Positions 1-10,982 of a stretch of 35,408 bases of DNA are shown piece by piece. Positions within the stretch are counted from its first letter, which is position 1. Every line of letters starts with the position of its first letter. Where the stretch lies: NCBI GenBank assembly GCA_947258825.1, contig CAMYJX010000012.1:4922-40329 (forward strand), read 5' to 3'. A model generated the notes under the pieces. It searched no databases. It was not told the DNA's origin and was given only the letters and a program-made list of their open reading frames with translations. Origin of the DNA: an uncultured Pseudomonadales bacterium. Its GTDB lineage: Bacteria > Pseudomonadota > Gammaproteobacteria > Pseudomonadales > Azotimanducaceae. A program made the translations under genes and the position numbers.

Positions 1-2
1 TC

Positions 3-1208
3 TACACGGGCTACGCGCTGGATGGTCTCGGCCAGGCACCCAATGACGATGAGATTGCTTCGGTGCCGGACCTGGGTCATGTCATTCAGCTACCCTGGCG
101 TCCGGAAGTCGCCTGGATGCCCGCGGATAACAGCTTTCGCGGTGAACCTTATCCGATCAACACCCGGGTTGCGCTGAAGCGCGTGCTTGCCGAAGCCGCT
201 GATATGGGGTTCGGCTTTAATCTCGGCATTGAATGTGAAGTGTTTGTGTTGCGGCAGACGGAGCAGGGCGGGCTGGAGGTGCCCAATCCGGATGATCGCC
301 TGGTAAAGCCCTGCTACGACCTGCGTGGGTTCATGGACCAGTTCGACTGGCTGGACAGCATGGCGACCACGATGGACGATCTCGGCTGGGGGCTGTACTC
401 CTTCGACCACGAGGACGCGAACGGGCAGTTCGAGTTCGACTTCAGGTACGCGGATGCCCTCACCAGCTGCGACAGGTTCGTCTTTTTCCGTTACATGGCC
501 AAGGAGCTGGCGAAGCGGGAGGGCCTCATCGCCACCTGCATGCCGAAGCCCTTTGCAGACAAGACGGGCAACGGCGCCCATCTCAATATGTCCCTTTACG
601 AGCTGTCCAGCGGCACCAATCTGTTTGAGATTGATCCCCGGGATGATCCCAGGGGCCTCGGGCTGACGGACATAGGGTATCAGTTCATCGGCGGCATCCT
701 GAAGCACGGGCCTGCGCTTTGCGCCGCGTTCGCGCCAACGGTCAACAGTTACAAGCGCCTGGTCCGGCAGGGGCGCATGGCCACGTTTTCCTGGGCCCCG
801 GTATTCAATTCATACGGCTCCAACAACCGCACGAACTCGGTGCGGGTCCCAATGAACGGCGGACGCTGCGAGTCCCGCAATGCCGACGGCGCCATGAACC
901 CCTATCTCGCTGCTGCTCTGGCGCTGGCCGCGGGGCTGGAGGGTATACGGGAAGGCATCGACCCGGGGTCTCCCCAGGAGGATAATCTCTACACGCTGAC
1001 GCCGGAGCAGTGGCGTGACCGTGGCATCTCGCTGCTGCCGCAGTCGCTCAGGGAAGCTGTTACCGCGTTTGCCGACGACCCGTTCGTTGAGCGGACGCTC
1101 GGGCGCCCGCTGCAGGACGAGTTCGTACGTTACAAAACTGATGAGTGGGACGCCTATCACCAGAGCATATCGGCCTGGGAAGTGGAGCGTTACAGCCACA
1201 TGTTCTAG
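3..1208 (+). CDS. Glutamine synthetase family protein, 5' end outside window
   Basis: The reading frame is open from base 3, so the gene begins upstream of the window; a GTG at 63 is internal and not a plausible start. The visible ~400 residues are the C-terminal catalytic part of a glutamine synthetase homologue (ATP-dependent ligation of ammonia or an amine to a carboxylate, cytoplasmic). Family signatures seen are GNGAHLNMS (ATP/glutamate-binding strand), PTVNSYKRL and the Arg-containing stretch ending in [14 protein letters not shown]. It is followed after 40 bp by the DUF1989/carboxylase/allophanate hydrolase genes on the same strand, so it may fix the ammonia they release or act on a related amine. 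Whether it is a true GlnA or a gamma-glutamyl-amine ligase cannot be decided from this part. Confidence 0.88.
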   Translation, partial: YTGYALDGLGQAPNDDEIASVPDLGHVIQLPWRPEVAWMPADNSFRGEPYPINTRVALKRVLAEAADMGFGFNLGIECEVFVLRQTEQGGLEVPNPDDRLVKPCYDLRGFMDQFDWLDSMATTMDDLGWGLYSFDHEDANGQFEFDFRYADALTSCDRFVFFRYMAKELAKREGLIATCMPKPFADKTGNGAHLNMSLYELSSGTNLFEIDPRDDPRGLGLTDIGYQFIGGILKHGPALCAAFAPTVNSYKRLVRQGRMATFSWAPVFNSYGSNNRTNSVRVPMNGGRCESRNADGAMNPYLAAALALAAGLEGIREGIDPGSPQEDNLYTLTPEQWRDRGISLLPQSLREAVTAFADDPFVERTLGRPLQDEFVRYKTDEWDAYHQSISAWEVERYSHMF

Positions 1209-1248
1209 CGCGTGTCTGGCGCGTCGATAAGGGGAGTCAGCATCGACA

Positions 1249-1986
1249 ATGGATAGCCTGTGGTCCGAACTCGTCCCGGGTGGGGCGCATTTTTCGGGCG
1301 TGGTGCGCCGCGGCACGACTCTGCGCGTTACGGCGCAGGCGGCTGGTGCGAACGCGTCACTCGCGCTTTACAACTACGAGCAGCTTACCGAGCGCTACAA
1401 CATGGCGGACACGCTGAAAGGTCAGCACACGGCCTTCATCACCCGCGATCACGTTCTGTACTCGGACATGGGGCGTGCCATGTGCTCTGTTACCGATGAT
1501 ACCTGTGGCTGGCATGATCCCGTATGCGGCCTCTCCAACGCGGCGCTGGTCGAGGAGAAATACGGTGAGGCCCGTTATCAGGAGCATCGCAACGCTTATC
1601 ATCGCAACGGCCAGGATTCTTTTCTCAACGAGCTTGAAAAATATGGCCTGGGGTTGCGGGATCTGGACCCGCCGCTGAATCTCTTTTCCAAGGTGACCGT
1701 CGATGACGCGGGCAACATGAGGTTTCACGAGCAGCATGCCGCCGCTGGCGCGCGGGTGGGGCTACGCCTCGAGATGCACTGCCTGGTGGTGATCAGCACC
1801 TGCCAGCACCCGCTCGACCCGGCGTCAACCTACGCCCCGCGGGATGTGCTGCTGGAATGTTTCCCCTCACCGCTGCCCGCGGCTGACGATCCGGCCCGCA
1901 CGCTGTGTCCTGAGAACGCCCGTGCCTTCATGAACACCGAGCGCCTGTTTCCCTCGCTGGGTAGTGATGTGGAGGGCGTCGCATGA
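1249..1986 (+). CDS. DUF1989 protein, urea-amidolyase-associated type 1; probable carboxyguanidine deiminase subunit
   Basis: A 245-residue DUF1989 protein of the kind long annotated as urea carboxylase-associated protein 1. The putative metal-binding stretch DDTCGWHD lies near residue 85, and a second conserved Cys is in the ISTCQHP stretch near residue 182. Work on guanidine-using bacteria showed that paired DUF1989 proteins next to this type of carboxylase form a carboxyguanidine deiminase (CgdAB) that turns carboxyguanidine into allophanate and ammonia; assigning that role here rests on gene context. The ATG at 1249 follows a purine-rich GGGGAG about 12 bases upstream, which is a long spacing. 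The stop overlaps the next start (ATGA at 1983), implying translational coupling of the two subunits. Confidence 0.85.
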   Translation: MDSLWSELVPGGAHFSGVVRRGTTLRVTAQAAGANASLALYNYEQLTERYNMADTLKGQHTAFITRDHVLYSDMGRAMCSVTDDTCGWHDPVCGLSNAALVEEKYGEARYQEHRNAYHRNGQDSFLNELEKYGLGLRDLDPPLNLFSKVTVDDAGNMRFHEQHAAAGARVGLRLEMHCLVVISTCQHPLDPASTYAPRDVLLECFPSPLPAADDPARTLCPENARAFMNTERLFPSLGSDVEGVA

Positions 1987-2633
1987 GCATCCTGGAAAGC
2001 CCGCGTTCACCTGTCTCCGCCAGCTTCCGTCAGGTTATACCGGCGGGAGACCCGTTCGTGCATCAGCTTGTCACAGGTCAGTACTTTCGCATTCTTGATC
2101 TGGAAGGCAACCAGGCGGTGGACACGCTTTTTTACCGCGCCGACGACCCGGAAGAGCGTTACAGCGCGGTGGATACTATTCGCGCGCAGGGCAACATTTA
2201 TCTCACTGCTGGCAGCCGGCTGCTCTCCAACCGTGGCAACACGCTGCTCAGCATCGTTGCGGATACCTGTGGCCGGCACGATACCCTTGGCGGCGCCTGC
2301 TCGGCGGAGAGCAACACCGTGCGCTATGCGCTGGAAAAGCGTCACATGCACAGCTGCCGCGACAGCTTCATGCTGGCCCTCGCGGGGCTCGATAACGGCA
2401 TGGGCAAACGGGATCTGTCCAGCAATATCAACTTCTTCATGAACGTTCCCGTAACGCCGGAGGGACAGCTGACCTTTGAGGACGGTATTTCTGCCGCCGG
2501 CCGCTACGTGGAAATGCGGGCTGAGACGGATGTGCTGGTGCTCATCTCGAACTGTCCCCAGCTCAACAATCCCTGCAACGCCTATAATCCGACACCGGTC
2601 GAGGTGCTCGTCTGGGATACGGACAACGGCTGA
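1983..2633 (+). CDS. DUF1989 protein, urea-amidolyase-associated type 2; probable carboxyguanidine deiminase subunit
   Basis: The 216-residue second DUF1989 protein, paralogous to its upstream neighbour. The core motif ADTCGRHD is near residue 93 and the C-terminal [17 protein letters not shown] stretch is typical of the type-2 protein. It starts at an ATG that overlaps the TGA of the first DUF1989 gene and ends six bases before the carboxylase start, so the three genes are very likely co-translated. In the guanidine pathway the two DUF1989 proteins act as one deiminase on carboxyguanidine. In older annotations both were simply called urea-degradation-associated proteins with no assigned activity. 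The family call is firm; the substrate is inferred from context. Confidence 0.85.
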   Translation: MSILESPRSPVSASFRQVIPAGDPFVHQLVTGQYFRILDLEGNQAVDTLFYRADDPEERYSAVDTIRAQGNIYLTAGSRLLSNRGNTLLSIVADTCGRHDTLGGACSAESNTVRYALEKRHMHSCRDSFMLALAGLDNGMGKRDLSSNINFFMNVPVTPEGQLTFEDGISAAGRYVEMRAETDVLVLISNCPQLNNPCNAYNPTPVEVLVWDTDNG

Positions 2634-2639
2634 GCCGCC

Positions 2640-5600
2640 ATGTTTGAGAAAGTGCTGATTGCCAACCGCGGCGCCATTGCCTGCAGAATCATGCGGACGC
2701 TGCACGGTATGGGGATCGAGTCGGTGGCGGTGTATTCGGATGCCGACAGGAACAGCCCTCATGTGCGCCAGGCGTCTCACGCCGTACACATAGGCCCGGC
2801 GGCGGCCCGTCAGAGCTATCTGAATGCCGAGGCTGTCATCGAAGCGGCGCGCAGCGTCGGCGCCACGGCCATTCATCCCGGCTATGGCTTTCTTTCGGAA
2901 AGTGCCGAGTTCGCCCGTGCCTGCGAAGATGCTGGAATCGCCTTCGTTGGCCCCACTCCGGAGCAGTTGAGGGATTTCGGGCTCAAGCATACGGCCCGTT
3001 CTCTTGCTCGCGCTGCCGACGTACCGCTGCTGCCGGGTTCCGAGCTGCTGGAAAGCCTGGAAGCTGCTCGCGCGGCTGCTGCTGAAATCGGCTTTCCCGT
3101 CATGTTGAAGAGCACGGCCGGTGGCGGTGGGATCGGCATGCGTCTGTGTCAGGACGAAGCCGAGCTGGTAGACGCCTTCACCAGCGTGCGGCGACTTGCG
3201 GAGAGTAATTTTTCCGACGGCGGTGTCTTCGTCGAGAAGTACGTTGCGTCTGCCAGACACATCGAGGTGCAGATCTTTGGCGACGGGGCGGGTCACGTTA
3301 TCTCGTTGGGCGAGCGCGACTGCTCCATGCAGCGGCGGAATCAGAAGGTCCTGGAAGAGTCTCCGGCCCCAGGCTTGTCCAGCGAGGTGCGCGAGCGTCT
3401 TGAGTCCGCGGCGCGGCGCCTGGGTGAGCTGGTGAATTATCGAAGCGCCGGCACGGTGGAATATCTCTATGATGCAGTGACGGAGTCCTTCTATTTTCTC
3501 GAGGTGAACACCCGTCTGCAGGTGGAGCACGGCGTTACAGAGGCGGTAACCGGGGTCGACCTGGTCGAGTGGATGCTGCGGCTGGCTGCCGGCGAGGGCG
3601 ACTTTCTTAAGGCGGCCTCCGTCGAGCGCCGGGGTCACGCCATCCAGGCCCGCCTGTACGCGGAGAACCCGCTGCGTCAGTATCAGCCTTCCGCCGGGCT
3701 GGTGACGGAAGCGCGCTTTCCGGTGGATATTCGGGTGGATACCTGGCTGGAGCGCGGCCAGGAGGTCACCGGCCACTACGACCCCATGCTTGCCAAGCTG
3801 ATCTCCTTCGGGGACGACCGCGAAGCGGCTCGGGCCGGCCTAGCGAAGGGATTGGCGGAGACCAGAATCTCGGGTATCGAAACCAACCGCGATCTGCTCG
3901 CCGCCCTGCTCGAGGCGCCGGCGTTCGTTGCAGGGCGGCATGACACCCGGTTCCTTGATGGCTTCACCTACGCCGCCAACACCATCGACGTAATCGAGCC
4001 TGGCACCCAGACAACGGTTCAGGATCACCCCGGCAGAACCGGCTACTGGTCCGTCGGGGTTCCGCCGTCCGGACCCATGGACGATCTGGCACTGCGCCTG
4101 GCCAACCGCGCGGCGGGCAATCCATCGGACGCCGCAGGCCTGGAATTCACCGTGACCGGCGCGACGTTGCGCTTCAACACGGCTTCAACCATCGTCCTTG
4201 GCGGCGCGCAGATGCAGGCCAGCCTCGACGAGGCGCCGGTACCCTGGTGGACCCCGCTGCCGGTCTCCGCTGGCAGCCTGCTCAGGCTTGGCGCTATCGA
4301 TGGCCCCGGGTGTCGGACCTATCTCGCGGTGCGGGGCGGTCTCGACGTGCCCGAGTATCTAGGCAGCCGATCCACCTTTACCCTCGGGCAGTTTGGCGGC
4401 CATGGCGGACGCGCGCTCCGGCCCGGGGACGTGCTGCGTATTGGAGAGCAGACCGTCGGCACGCCCGCGCCGATCCCCGTCGACGAGCTTCCCGAGTATG
4501 GCCATCAATGGACCATTGGCGTTCGCGATGGCCCCCACGGCGCCCCCGATTTCTTTACCGAGGCCTACATCGACGATTTCTTCGCGACCGACTGGGAAGT
4601 TCACTACAACTCCTCCCGCACCGGCGTGCGCCTGATCGGGCCCAAGCCCGAGTGGGCCCGCAGCGACGGCGGCGAGGCCGGGCTCCATCCGTCGAATATT
4701 CATGACAATGCCTATGCCATCGGCGCGGTAGACTTTACCGGCGACATGCCCGTGATCCTCGGTCCCGATGGGCCGAGCCTTGGAGGCTTCGTGTGCCCGG
4801 TGACGGTGGTCACCGAAGAGCTGTGGAAGCTGGGCCAGCTCGCGCCTGGCGATCGCCTGCGGTTTCGCAGGGTTTCGGATGTCCCCCCGGTACTTTACCG
4901 GGCGCCCGCGCAGGAAAGCCGTCCGGAAGTCTGTTATCGACAGGCGGGCGATCGGTACCTGTTGGTAGAATACGGACCGCTGGTTCTGGATCTGAACCTG
5001 CGCTTCCGGGTGCACGCCCTCATGCGCCATCTGGACGAGCACCCTATCTCCGGCGTGTTGGAGCTGACGCCGGGCATCCGCTCGCTGCAGGTCCATTACG
5101 ATGCGGACAGGCTGAGCCAGAACGATCTGGTTCGCGCGCTGCAGGCGGCGGAAGACGGCTTGCCAGCTATTGAAGATATGACGGTACCCAGCCGCATCGT
5201 GCACCTGCCGCTTTCCTGGGACGACCCGTCGACGCGCCTTGCCATAGAGAAATACATGCAATCGGTCCGTGCGGACGCGCCCTGGTGCCCGTCGAACATT
5301 GAGTTTATCCGGCGGATCAACGGGCTGGAAAGCGTCGATGACGTGCACCGCATCCTGTTCGAAGCCAGCTACCTGGTGCTGGGCCTCGGCGATGTCTATC
5401 TCGGCGCCCCTGTCGCAACCCCACTGGATCCGCGGCACCGGTTGGTGACCACGAAGTACAACCCTGCCCGCACCTGGACGCCAGAGAATGCGGTGGGCAT
5501 CGGCGGCGCCTACCTTTGCGTGTACGGGATGGAAGGCCCCGGTGGTTATCAGTTCGTGGGCCGTACCCTGCAGATGTGGAATCGATTTCACGAGACGGCC

Positions 5601-6152
5601 GAGTTCGAGCCCGGCAAGCCCTGGCTGCTGCGGTTCTTCGATCAGATTCGCTTCTATCCGGTGTCCGAAGACGAGCTGACGCAAATGCGGCAGGACTTTC
5701 TGCAGGGTCGGTTTCAGCTGCGTATCGAAGAAACGACGCTGGATCTCGCCGCCTACAACCGGTTCGTCGCAACCAACGCCGCGTCGATTTCCGCGTTCAA
5801 GTCGCGGCAGGTGCGGGCGTTCGAGGAAGAGCGGGAGCGCTGGCGCGCAGCGGGCACTGTCGAGCTTCAGGCGGAGCCGGAAGATACCGCCCGGTCCGGG
5901 CAGGCATCACACGAGCTGCCCCCCGGTTGCGCGTTTTCGGGTTCCCCGGTGACTGGCAACGTCTGGCGGGTTCACGTAGCTGCGGGTGATCGCATCGAGG
6001 CCGGGCAGGCGCTGGTGGTCATGGAGGCGATGAAGATGGAGGTGCCCGTGTTGGCCGAATCTGCCGGCGTGGTGGTCGAGGTGTTGTGCGGGGAGGGCAG
6101 CTCGGTCGCTGCCGGCGAACCGCTGATCGTGGTCCGCGCCGATGCTGCCTGA
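2640..6152 (+). CDS. Biotin-dependent urea/guanidine carboxylase
   Basis: A 1170-residue fused biotin enzyme. Residues ~1-450 form a biotin carboxylase domain (N-terminal [15 protein letters not shown], glycine-rich ATP-grasp loop [22 protein letters not shown]). Residues ~455-1080 carry the carboxyltransferase half related to KipA/KipI. The last ~75 residues are a biotinyl carrier domain with EAMKMEV, the biotinylated Lys being about residue 1132. It uses ATP and bicarbonate to carboxylate urea or guanidine. Full length and uninterrupted, it starts 6 bp after the second DUF1989 gene and overlaps the allophanate hydrolase by 11 bp. The DUF1989 neighbours favour guanidine as substrate (guanidine carboxylase), but the residue that separates the two specificities was not mapped. 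Confidence 0.93.
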   Translation: MFEKVLIANRGAIACRIMRTLHGMGIESVAVYSDADRNSPHVRQASHAVHIGPAAARQSYLNAEAVIEAARSVGATAIHPGYGFLSESAEFARACEDAGIAFVGPTPEQLRDFGLKHTARSLARAADVPLLPGSELLESLEAARAAAAEIGFPVMLKSTAGGGGIGMRLCQDEAELVDAFTSVRRLAESNFSDGGVFVEKYVASARHIEVQIFGDGAGHVISLGERDCSMQRRNQKVLEESPAPGLSSEVRERLESAARRLGELVNYRSAGTVEYLYDAVTESFYFLEVNTRLQVEHGVTEAVTGVDLVEWMLRLAAGEGDFLKAASVERRGHAIQARLYAENPLRQYQPSAGLVTEARFPVDIRVDTWLERGQEVTGHYDPMLAKLISFGDDREAARAGLAKGLAETRISGIETNRDLLAALLEAPAFVAGRHDTRFLDGFTYAANTIDVIEPGTQTTVQDHPGRTGYWSVGVPPSGPMDDLALRLANRAAGNPSDAAGLEFTVTGATLRFNTASTIVLGGAQMQASLDEAPVPWWTPLPVSAGSLLRLGAIDGPGCRTYLAVRGGLDVPEYLGSRSTFTLGQFGGHGGRALRPGDVLRIGEQTVGTPAPIPVDELPEYGHQWTIGVRDGPHGAPDFFTEAYIDDFFATDWEVHYNSSRTGVRLIGPKPEWARSDGGEAGLHPSNIHDNAYAIGAVDFTGDMPVILGPDGPSLGGFVCPVTVVTEELWKLGQLAPGDRLRFRRVSDVPPVLYRAPAQESRPEVCYRQAGDRYLLVEYGPLVLDLNLRFRVHALMRHLDEHPISGVLELTPGIRSLQVHYDADRLSQNDLVRALQAAEDGLPAIEDMTVPSRIVHLPLSWDDPSTRLAIEKYMQSVRADAPWCPSNIEFIRRINGLESVDDVHRILFEASYLVLGLGDVYLGAPVATPLDPRHRLVTTKYNPARTWTPENAVGIGGAYLCVYGMEGPGGYQFVGRTLQMWNRFHETAEFEPGKPWLLRFFDQIRFYPVSEDELTQMRQDFLQGRFQLRIEETTLDLAAYNRFVATNAASISAFKSRQVRAFEEERERWRAAGTVELQAEPEDTARSGQASHELPPGCAFSGSPVTGNVWRVHVAAGDRIEAGQALVVMEAMKMEVPVLAESAGVVVEVLCGEGSSVAAGEPLIVVRADAA

Positions 6153-7890
6153 AGCCCTGACGATTCAAGCGCTGCTTGTTGCGTATCGAGCTGGCACCCT
6201 TACCCCGGACGACGTCGTCGACACGCTGCTGGACCGCATCAACGCCGACGCCGACCGCAACGCCTGGATCCGTATGCTAACCCGCGCGGAGCTGTCGCCC
6301 TATCTCGCCGCGCTTGCGGAAACGACCCCGGAACTTAAGCCCCTGTACGGCATTCCCTTTGCGATCAAGGACAACATAGATCTCGCCGGGGTTGAAACCA
6401 CGGCCGGTTGCCCGGCATTTGCCTATATCCCTGCGAGGAGCGCCACCGTGGTCCAACGTCTGCTCGATGCGGGCGCCGTTCCCCTGGGCAAAACCAATCT
6501 CGATCAGTTCGCAACGGGGCTGGTCGGCACGCGCTCACCTTACGGCGTGTGCCGCAACGCCATGGATCCGGATCTCATCGCCGGCGGCTCGAGCTCCGGC
6601 TCGGCAGTTGCGACAGCCCTCGGCCAGGTGGCCTTTGCCCTGGGTACGGACACAGCCGGCTCCGGGCGGATTCCCGCCGCCTTCAACGGCATCCTTGGCC
6701 TGAAGCCCACCCGGGGCCTGCTGAGTACGGCTGGCGTCGTGCCCGCCTGCGCGACCCTGGACTGCGTGTCAATCTTCTCAACCACGCCCGATGACGCGCA
6801 AAGGGTGTTCGACGTGGCCGCCGGTTTCGACGAATCTGACCCGTTCAGCCGCCGGCCTGCCGCCCAGCTTTCGGCTTTTCCCCCGGCCTTCCGCTTCGGC
6901 GTGCCGGCCCAGGCGCAGCTGGAGTTTTTCGACGATGACGAGTACGCCGCCTGCTTCGATCGAGCGCGCGCGCATCTGGAGTCACGGGGCGGCGAGCTGG
7001 TGGAGGTGGATTTTGCCCCCTGGTTCGAAGCCGCCGGACTGCTCTATGACGGGCCCTGGCTTGCCGAACGCTATCTCGCCGTAGAAAACCTGCTCGGGCG
7101 TGAGCCCGAAGCCATTCATCCGGTGACGCGCGACATCATCGAGCGGGGCGCGGCCATGTCGGCCACAGACGCGTTTCGCGCCGACTATCGGCTGCGTGCG
7201 CTCAAACGGCAAACCGACGCGATCTGGGGGCAGGTGGACGTCATGCTGGTGCCCACGGCCGGCACCCACTACCGCATCGACGAGATCGAGGCGCAGCCGG
7301 TGGAGCTGAACACCAACCTCGGTTACTACACTAATTTCATGAACCTGCTGGACCTTTCAGCCTGCGCGGTACCTGCTGAGATGACGGATACCGGACGCCC
7401 GTTCGGGGTGACGCTGTTTGCCCCGGCCTTCAGCGACCTGGCGCTGCTCGACCTGGCCGCCCGCTGGCGAGGTTCGAAGCTGGTGCTGCCGGAAACGGAT
7501 CGGCTGCCCATCGTGGTCTGCGGCGCGCACATGTCCGGGCTGCCGTTGAACGGGCAGCTGACGAATCTGGGTGGGCGTTTTCTCAGAACGGCGAGGACCA
7601 CCACGGACTATCGATTCTATGCCCTGCCGGGCGGGCCGCCTTACCGTCCGGGCCTGGTACGCACGGCCGAAGGGGATGGCGACGCCATCGAGGTGGAGGT
7701 CTGGGATCTGCCGAAAACGGCGGTGGGTAGTTTTCTCGAGGGCATACCCGCGCCGCTGGGTATTGGCAGGGTGCAGCTCGACGACGGCACCGCGCCGCCG
7801 GGCTTTCTATGCGAAGCGACCGCGGTTCGAGGGGCGACGGACATCACCGAACTGGGCGGTTGGCGGGCCTATCTCGAGCAGCTCAGGTAG
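6142..7890 (+). CDS. atzF: Allophanate hydrolase (AtzF/DUR1 type)
   Basis: A 582-residue amidase-signature enzyme that hydrolyses allophanate to ammonia and CO2. The Ser-cis-Ser-Lys triad is visible as Lys76 (FAIKDNID), cis-Ser150 (GGSSSGSA) and nucleophile Ser174 ([12 protein letters not shown]), with the same 24-residue Ser-Ser spacing as fatty-acid amide hydrolase. Residues ~460-582 form the extra C-terminal domain characteristic of AtzF rather than of plain amidases. The start overlaps the carboxylase 3' end by 11 bp, so it is the last gene of the operon. It acts downstream of both urea and guanidine carboxylation and so does not discriminate between the two substrates. The frame is intact. 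Confidence 0.93.
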   Translation: MLPEALTIQALLVAYRAGTLTPDDVVDTLLDRINADADRNAWIRMLTRAELSPYLAALAETTPELKPLYGIPFAIKDNIDLAGVETTAGCPAFAYIPARSATVVQRLLDAGAVPLGKTNLDQFATGLVGTRSPYGVCRNAMDPDLIAGGSSSGSAVATALGQVAFALGTDTAGSGRIPAAFNGILGLKPTRGLLSTAGVVPACATLDCVSIFSTTPDDAQRVFDVAAGFDESDPFSRRPAAQLSAFPPAFRFGVPAQAQLEFFDDDEYAACFDRARAHLESRGGELVEVDFAPWFEAAGLLYDGPWLAERYLAVENLLGREPEAIHPVTRDIIERGAAMSATDAFRADYRLRALKRQTDAIWGQVDVMLVPTAGTHYRIDEIEAQPVELNTNLGYYTNFMNLLDLSACAVPAEMTDTGRPFGVTLFAPAFSDLALLDLAARWRGSKLVLPETDRLPIVVCGAHMSGLPLNGQLTNLGGRFLRTARTTTDYRFYALPGGPPYRPGLVRTAEGDGDAIEVEVWDLPKTAVGSFLEGIPAPLGIGRVQLDDGTAPPGFLCEATAVRGATDITELGGWRAYLEQLR

Positions 7891-7911
7891 ACGCTGATTC
7901 CCCGACAACCT

Positions 7912-7927
7912 GCCCGGAGTCTCGGGC
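7912..7927 (+). terminator. Possible weak hairpin after the allophanate hydrolase gene
   Basis: The bases GCCCG and CGGGC pair around a 6-base loop 22 bp after the stop codon. No T-run follows, so it is at best a weak or factor-assisted terminator. It falls in the 192-bp gap before the DUF2058 gene, where nothing else was recognised. Confidence 0.25.
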
Positions 7928-8082
7928 TTGCCTCACGCTCCGGGTGAAACTGCAACGCAACGTTCGCCGGATTGCTGATATTCTTGCTGGGTGCGGATTC
8001 AGGAATATGGCAGCAATGACAGCTGAGAAACGCTCAGACGCGTCGGTTGGGAAACGAACATCAGTCTGGCTGTTGAAGACCC

Positions 8083-8718
8083 ATGGCCGGTAGCCTGCGG
8101 GACGAGCTGGTCAAGGCCGGGCTGGCGACCAGTGACCGCGCCAAGAAAGCCGAGCGACAGGCCCGAGCGGAGAAGAACGCGCGAACGCGTGGGCAGGCAG
8201 GTGCATCTGATGCGGGTTCCACCGAGCCTTCGAGCGGTGGGGGAAAGCGCAGGAAAAAAGGCCAAGCCCGGGTTGATCCCTCTGCTGCGGCCAGCGTCCG
8301 GGAGCGGGCACGGCAGCTCAAAACCGAGAAGGCGACGCGAGATCGGGCCATTGCGAGCGGCGCCAACCGTAAGAACGTGGCGAAAGTGCTTCGCGCCGAG
8401 ATCAATCAGATCATTCAGCAGCACGATCAGAAAACCGCTGTCGCTAAAGACGACGACGTGCCTTACAACTTCCTGCATGGGAAAAAAATCAAACGCATCT
8501 ACGTAAGACCGGCGCAACGGGACCAGCTCAGCTCGGGCAGCCTGGTCATCGTCAACAACGACGGTCGATACCACCTGGTCTCACGGTCAGTGGCAGACAA
8601 GATCGGCGATCGAGATCCGAAACGCATCATCGCGCTGCGTGAATCAAAACCGATAGAGTCCACTGGTGACGAGGATTACGACGCTCGATTTGCGGTACCC
8701 GATGATCTGGACTGGTAA
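8083..8718 (+). CDS. DUF2058 (YaiL-like) protein
   Basis: A 211-residue, strongly basic N-terminal half (Lys/Arg/Ala-rich, probably a long charged helix to about residue 120) followed by the conserved DUF2058 core with YNFLHGKKIKRIYVRP and the LVIVNNDGRYHLVSR stretch. The N-terminal SLRDELVKAGLA is typical of the family, which is found mainly in gammaproteobacteria and has been suspected of nucleic-acid binding; its function is not established. The start at 8083 is the first in-frame ATG next to the conserved N-terminus, with only a weak GAAG upstream. It stands alone between the guanidine operon and a small exported protein. Confidence 0.85.
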   Translation: MAGSLRDELVKAGLATSDRAKKAERQARAEKNARTRGQAGASDAGSTEPSSGGGKRRKKGQARVDPSAAASVRERARQLKTEKATRDRAIASGANRKNVAKVLRAEINQIIQQHDQKTAVAKDDDVPYNFLHGKKIKRIYVRPAQRDQLSSGSLVIVNNDGRYHLVSRSVADKIGDRDPKRIIALRESKPIESTGDEDYDARFAVPDDLDW

Positions 8719-8839
8719 GCAACGGCAGGTGGGCCGCTCTCCAACTTGCCCGGCCGGGATCACGCCGACACACTTTTGCCGAGGTCGTGACGGCTTTTCT
8801 GTGAGAGACTTGGGCGCCGAGCAGCTTGAGAGAAGACCC

Positions 8840-9298
8840 GTGAGAAGACTCACCGCCGTGCTTGTGTTGTTGGCCGCGCCGTTCACCCTGTCGCTCACGC
8901 TTTCTGCTGCCGCGGACGGAGAGCCTTCGCCGGCGGCAAAAGCCATGGCTGGTGCAAAGGGCACCTTCGTCTTCCAACCCCAGGATTGGACGCAAGGCGT
9001 CACCACCTGGTGGAAGGACACGGACGGCGTCGATCCTGGAACCGCCGGTTGCCACATCGGCACGGACAGCAGCGGCGTGCCCAACGGGCGTATGTTCGGC
9101 GAAGCCTGCCTGGATGACGGATCGCTGGTGGAAACCAATCCTGGCGTCGACGAGTTGCACAGCCACGCCGACGACGTTGGCCACCCCGACAAGTTCGACT
9201 GCAATGCCTGGTGCGTGGGTAAGGGGTCATCGAAAGGCTTGTGCGTTGCGGCCACCGCACTGCCATGCCGGCGGTCGGCGCGCTGTGCCTGTGAGTGA
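8840..9298 (+). CDS. Small exported cysteine-rich protein, unknown function
   Basis: GTG start at 8840 with a GAGAGAAG ribosome-binding stretch just upstream; 152 residues. Residues ~1-25 are a signal peptide (RRLTAVLVLLAAPFTLSL then SAAADGE). The mature part begins with an aromatic/acidic segment (FVFQPQDWTQGVTTWW) and ends in a cysteine-dense tail, with eight Cys in all, including CNAWC and CAC, probably forming disulfides in the periplasm. The frame is also open upstream to 8666, but that would overlap the DUF2058 gene and place residues before the signal peptide. I do not recognise the family. The next gene runs in the opposite direction. Confidence 0.6.
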   Translation: MRRLTAVLVLLAAPFTLSLTLSAAADGEPSPAAKAMAGAKGTFVFQPQDWTQGVTTWWKDTDGVDPGTAGCHIGTDSSGVPNGRMFGEACLDDGSLVETNPGVDELHSHADDVGHPDKFDCNAWCVGKGSSKGLCVAATALPCRRSARCACE

Positions 9299-9375
9299 CA
9301 TCCCAGGCGCGGTAACGGAAGCCCGGCCGCGGAGGTGACTAAGCCCTGATGGGATCGGGTAGCTCCCGGTCGGTG

Positions 9376-10932
9376 TCAGTCGTCGATATGGAGCATCAGG
9401 CCGTCCCGGCCTTTTTCTTTTGCCAGATACATGGCGTGATCCGCCGCCCGGATCAGCGCTTCGCCACTGGACAGCGAAGAACGATCATCCCAGGTAGCTA
9501 TGCCGGCAGAGATCGTCAGGTTGATAGGCTCTCCCGTATCCGCCGTCAGCTTCGCATCACGAATCGCTTCAAGCAGCCTGTTGCCGAGTATCGCGCCGGA
9601 AACGGAATCGGTACCCGGTGATACCACAACAAATTCCTCACCGCCGTATCGCCCAACGGTATCGTTACCACGAATGCTGCCAGACAGCGTCGCAGCGACC
9701 AAGCGAAGCGCGTCATCTCCGGTGTGATGGCCGTAGCTGTCGTTGATCTGCTTGAAGTGGTCCAGATCGATGAAGATGAGGGTAAGGGGCCAACGATGCT
9801 TCTCTGCCTCCTGGAATTCGTTGGCGATCGTTGCATCCAGATGGGTGCGATTGGCGAGGCCGGTGAGGTCATCCTTTCGGCTTCGCTCTTCCAGCGCAAC
9901 GGCTCGACGGCGAATCGAATCCGTGGTCTCGTGAAGTTCCTCGAGCCGTTTCATGGAATGAAGGTTCCGGGTGATCAGGGCCTCCCTGGCTTCGCCCTGC
10001 AGAGCGCGTTCGTCGGTCTCATCGAGAATCTTCATTTCGAAAAGCGACTCGACGACGGGTACCTCGGCGGCCAGATTGTCACGGACCGCGTCTATCCAAT
10101 CGTCGCCAACGGCCCAGTAGCGCTTGGCAAAAGACAGAGCGTCTGACAGAAGCGCCTCGCCATCGTCCCGCAGAAAACTGTCAGCGATCAAGCCGGAGAG
10201 GGCGACGCAACGAGACACCGGCTGGCCCAGCTGCGCATCGGCGAGTTGCGCCGGATCATGGCTGCAGCCAACAGCATCCGTCAGATGCCGGGGGAATTGC
10301 CATCGGTTGAGCAACCAGAGGCCGACCTCAGAGTGGTCTGATCCGAGCCGTTCGTTTTCGTAGCGTGCGACATAGTCGTGATCGCGCCGCTGGTAGCTGT
10401 CAAGCTCCGCATAGAAATCCGGCGTTGCGGCATCCAGGGCCAGAATGCCGATGTCCTGAATCAGGGCAGCGAGGAAGGCGTCTTCCGAAGAGGTGTTTAC
10501 CGTCTCGTTGGCGACGACACGGCCAGCGGCGCCCGCCAGGAGCGAGCGACGCCAGAAGTAGTCCATATTCAGTCGGCTGTGCTCCGACTGCCTCAATGAG
10601 GTGAACAGGGAAAAGCTGAGCGCTATTGTCAGGGTGCCATTCAGGCCCAGCAGCATCACGGCCTGACGCAGGTTGGCGCTCTGTCGACGACCGCTGTAAA
10701 GGGCGGAATTGGCGACTCTCAAGACTTTGGCGCTGAGCGCCGGATCCAGCCCGACAGCGTCAGCGACATCCCCCATCGTGGCCGCGGGATCCTCGGCCAG
10801 CTCGATGATTCGAACGGCGGCAGCCGGCAGGCTGGGCAGATCGCGACACTTCGCAAGCCGGTCTAGCAGTTGTTGATCCAAAATCAGGCACCTATTCCAC
10901 AACTTCAGTCTAGACCATGGACAAGACGGCAC
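9376..10932 (-). CDS. HDOD-GGDEF protein, probable diguanylate cyclase
   Basis: 518 residues, no membrane segment. Residues ~25-230 are an HDOD domain (LPSLPAAAVRIIELAEDP, DPALSAKVLRVANSALY), residues ~330-350 a short charged linker helix, and residues ~350-515 a GGDEF domain with an intact GGEEF active site at 430-434, so it should make cyclic di-GMP from GTP. An RxxD product-inhibition site (R421-D424) sits five residues before it. The ATG at 10932 precedes the domain by ~20 residues; a TTG about 16 codons in is an alternative start. It lies 50 bp downstream of the symporter gene on the same strand and may be cotranscribed. The input sensed by the HDOD part is unknown. Confidence 0.9.
   Translation of the reverse strand: MPSCPWSRLKLWNRCLILDQQLLDRLAKCRDLPSLPAAAVRIIELAEDPAATMGDVADAVGLDPALSAKVLRVANSALYSGRRQSANLRQAVMLLGLNGTLTIALSFSLFTSLRQSEHSRLNMDYFWRRSLLAGAAGRVVANETVNTSSEDAFLAALIQDIGILALDAATPDFYAELDSYQRRDHDYVARYENERLGSDHSEVGLWLLNRWQFPRHLTDAVGCSHDPAQLADAQLGQPVSRCVALSGLIADSFLRDDGEALLSDALSFAKRYWAVGDDWIDAVRDNLAAEVPVVESLFEMKILDETDERALQGEAREALITRNLHSMKRLEELHETTDSIRRRAVALEERSRKDDLTGLANRTHLDATIANEFQEAEKHRWPLTLIFIDLDHFKQINDSYGHHTGDDALRLVAATLSGSIRGNDTVGRYGGEEFVVVSPGTDSVSGAILGNRLLEAIRDAKLTADTGEPINLTISAGIATWDDRSSLSSGEALIRAADHAMYLAKEKGRDGLMLHIDD
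9398..9420 (+). terminator. Possible + strand terminator inside the 3' end of the GGDEF gene
   Basis: AGGCC and GGCCT can pair around a 5-base loop, followed directly by a T-rich run (TTTTTCTTT). It would end transcription from the cysteine-rich gene 100 bp upstream. The same bases encode the common KEKGRDG end of the GGDEF domain on the other strand, so the hairpin may be a by-product of coding sequence. Confidence 0.3.
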
Positions 10933-10982
10933 CCGGTTTCATCATTGGTCGTCTGCTCGACGCTCGATGCATTCTGTTGTCC

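Noticed and set aside
2007..3776. A 589-codon open frame on the - strand opposite the DUF1989 and carboxylase genes
   Set aside because: It lies fully antisense to well-conserved genes, is rich in Arg/His/Gly as antisense GC-rich frames are, and has no family signature.
4359..5684. A 441-codon - strand open frame opposite the carboxylase
   Set aside because: Antisense shadow of a conserved biotin enzyme, with no domain or start signal.
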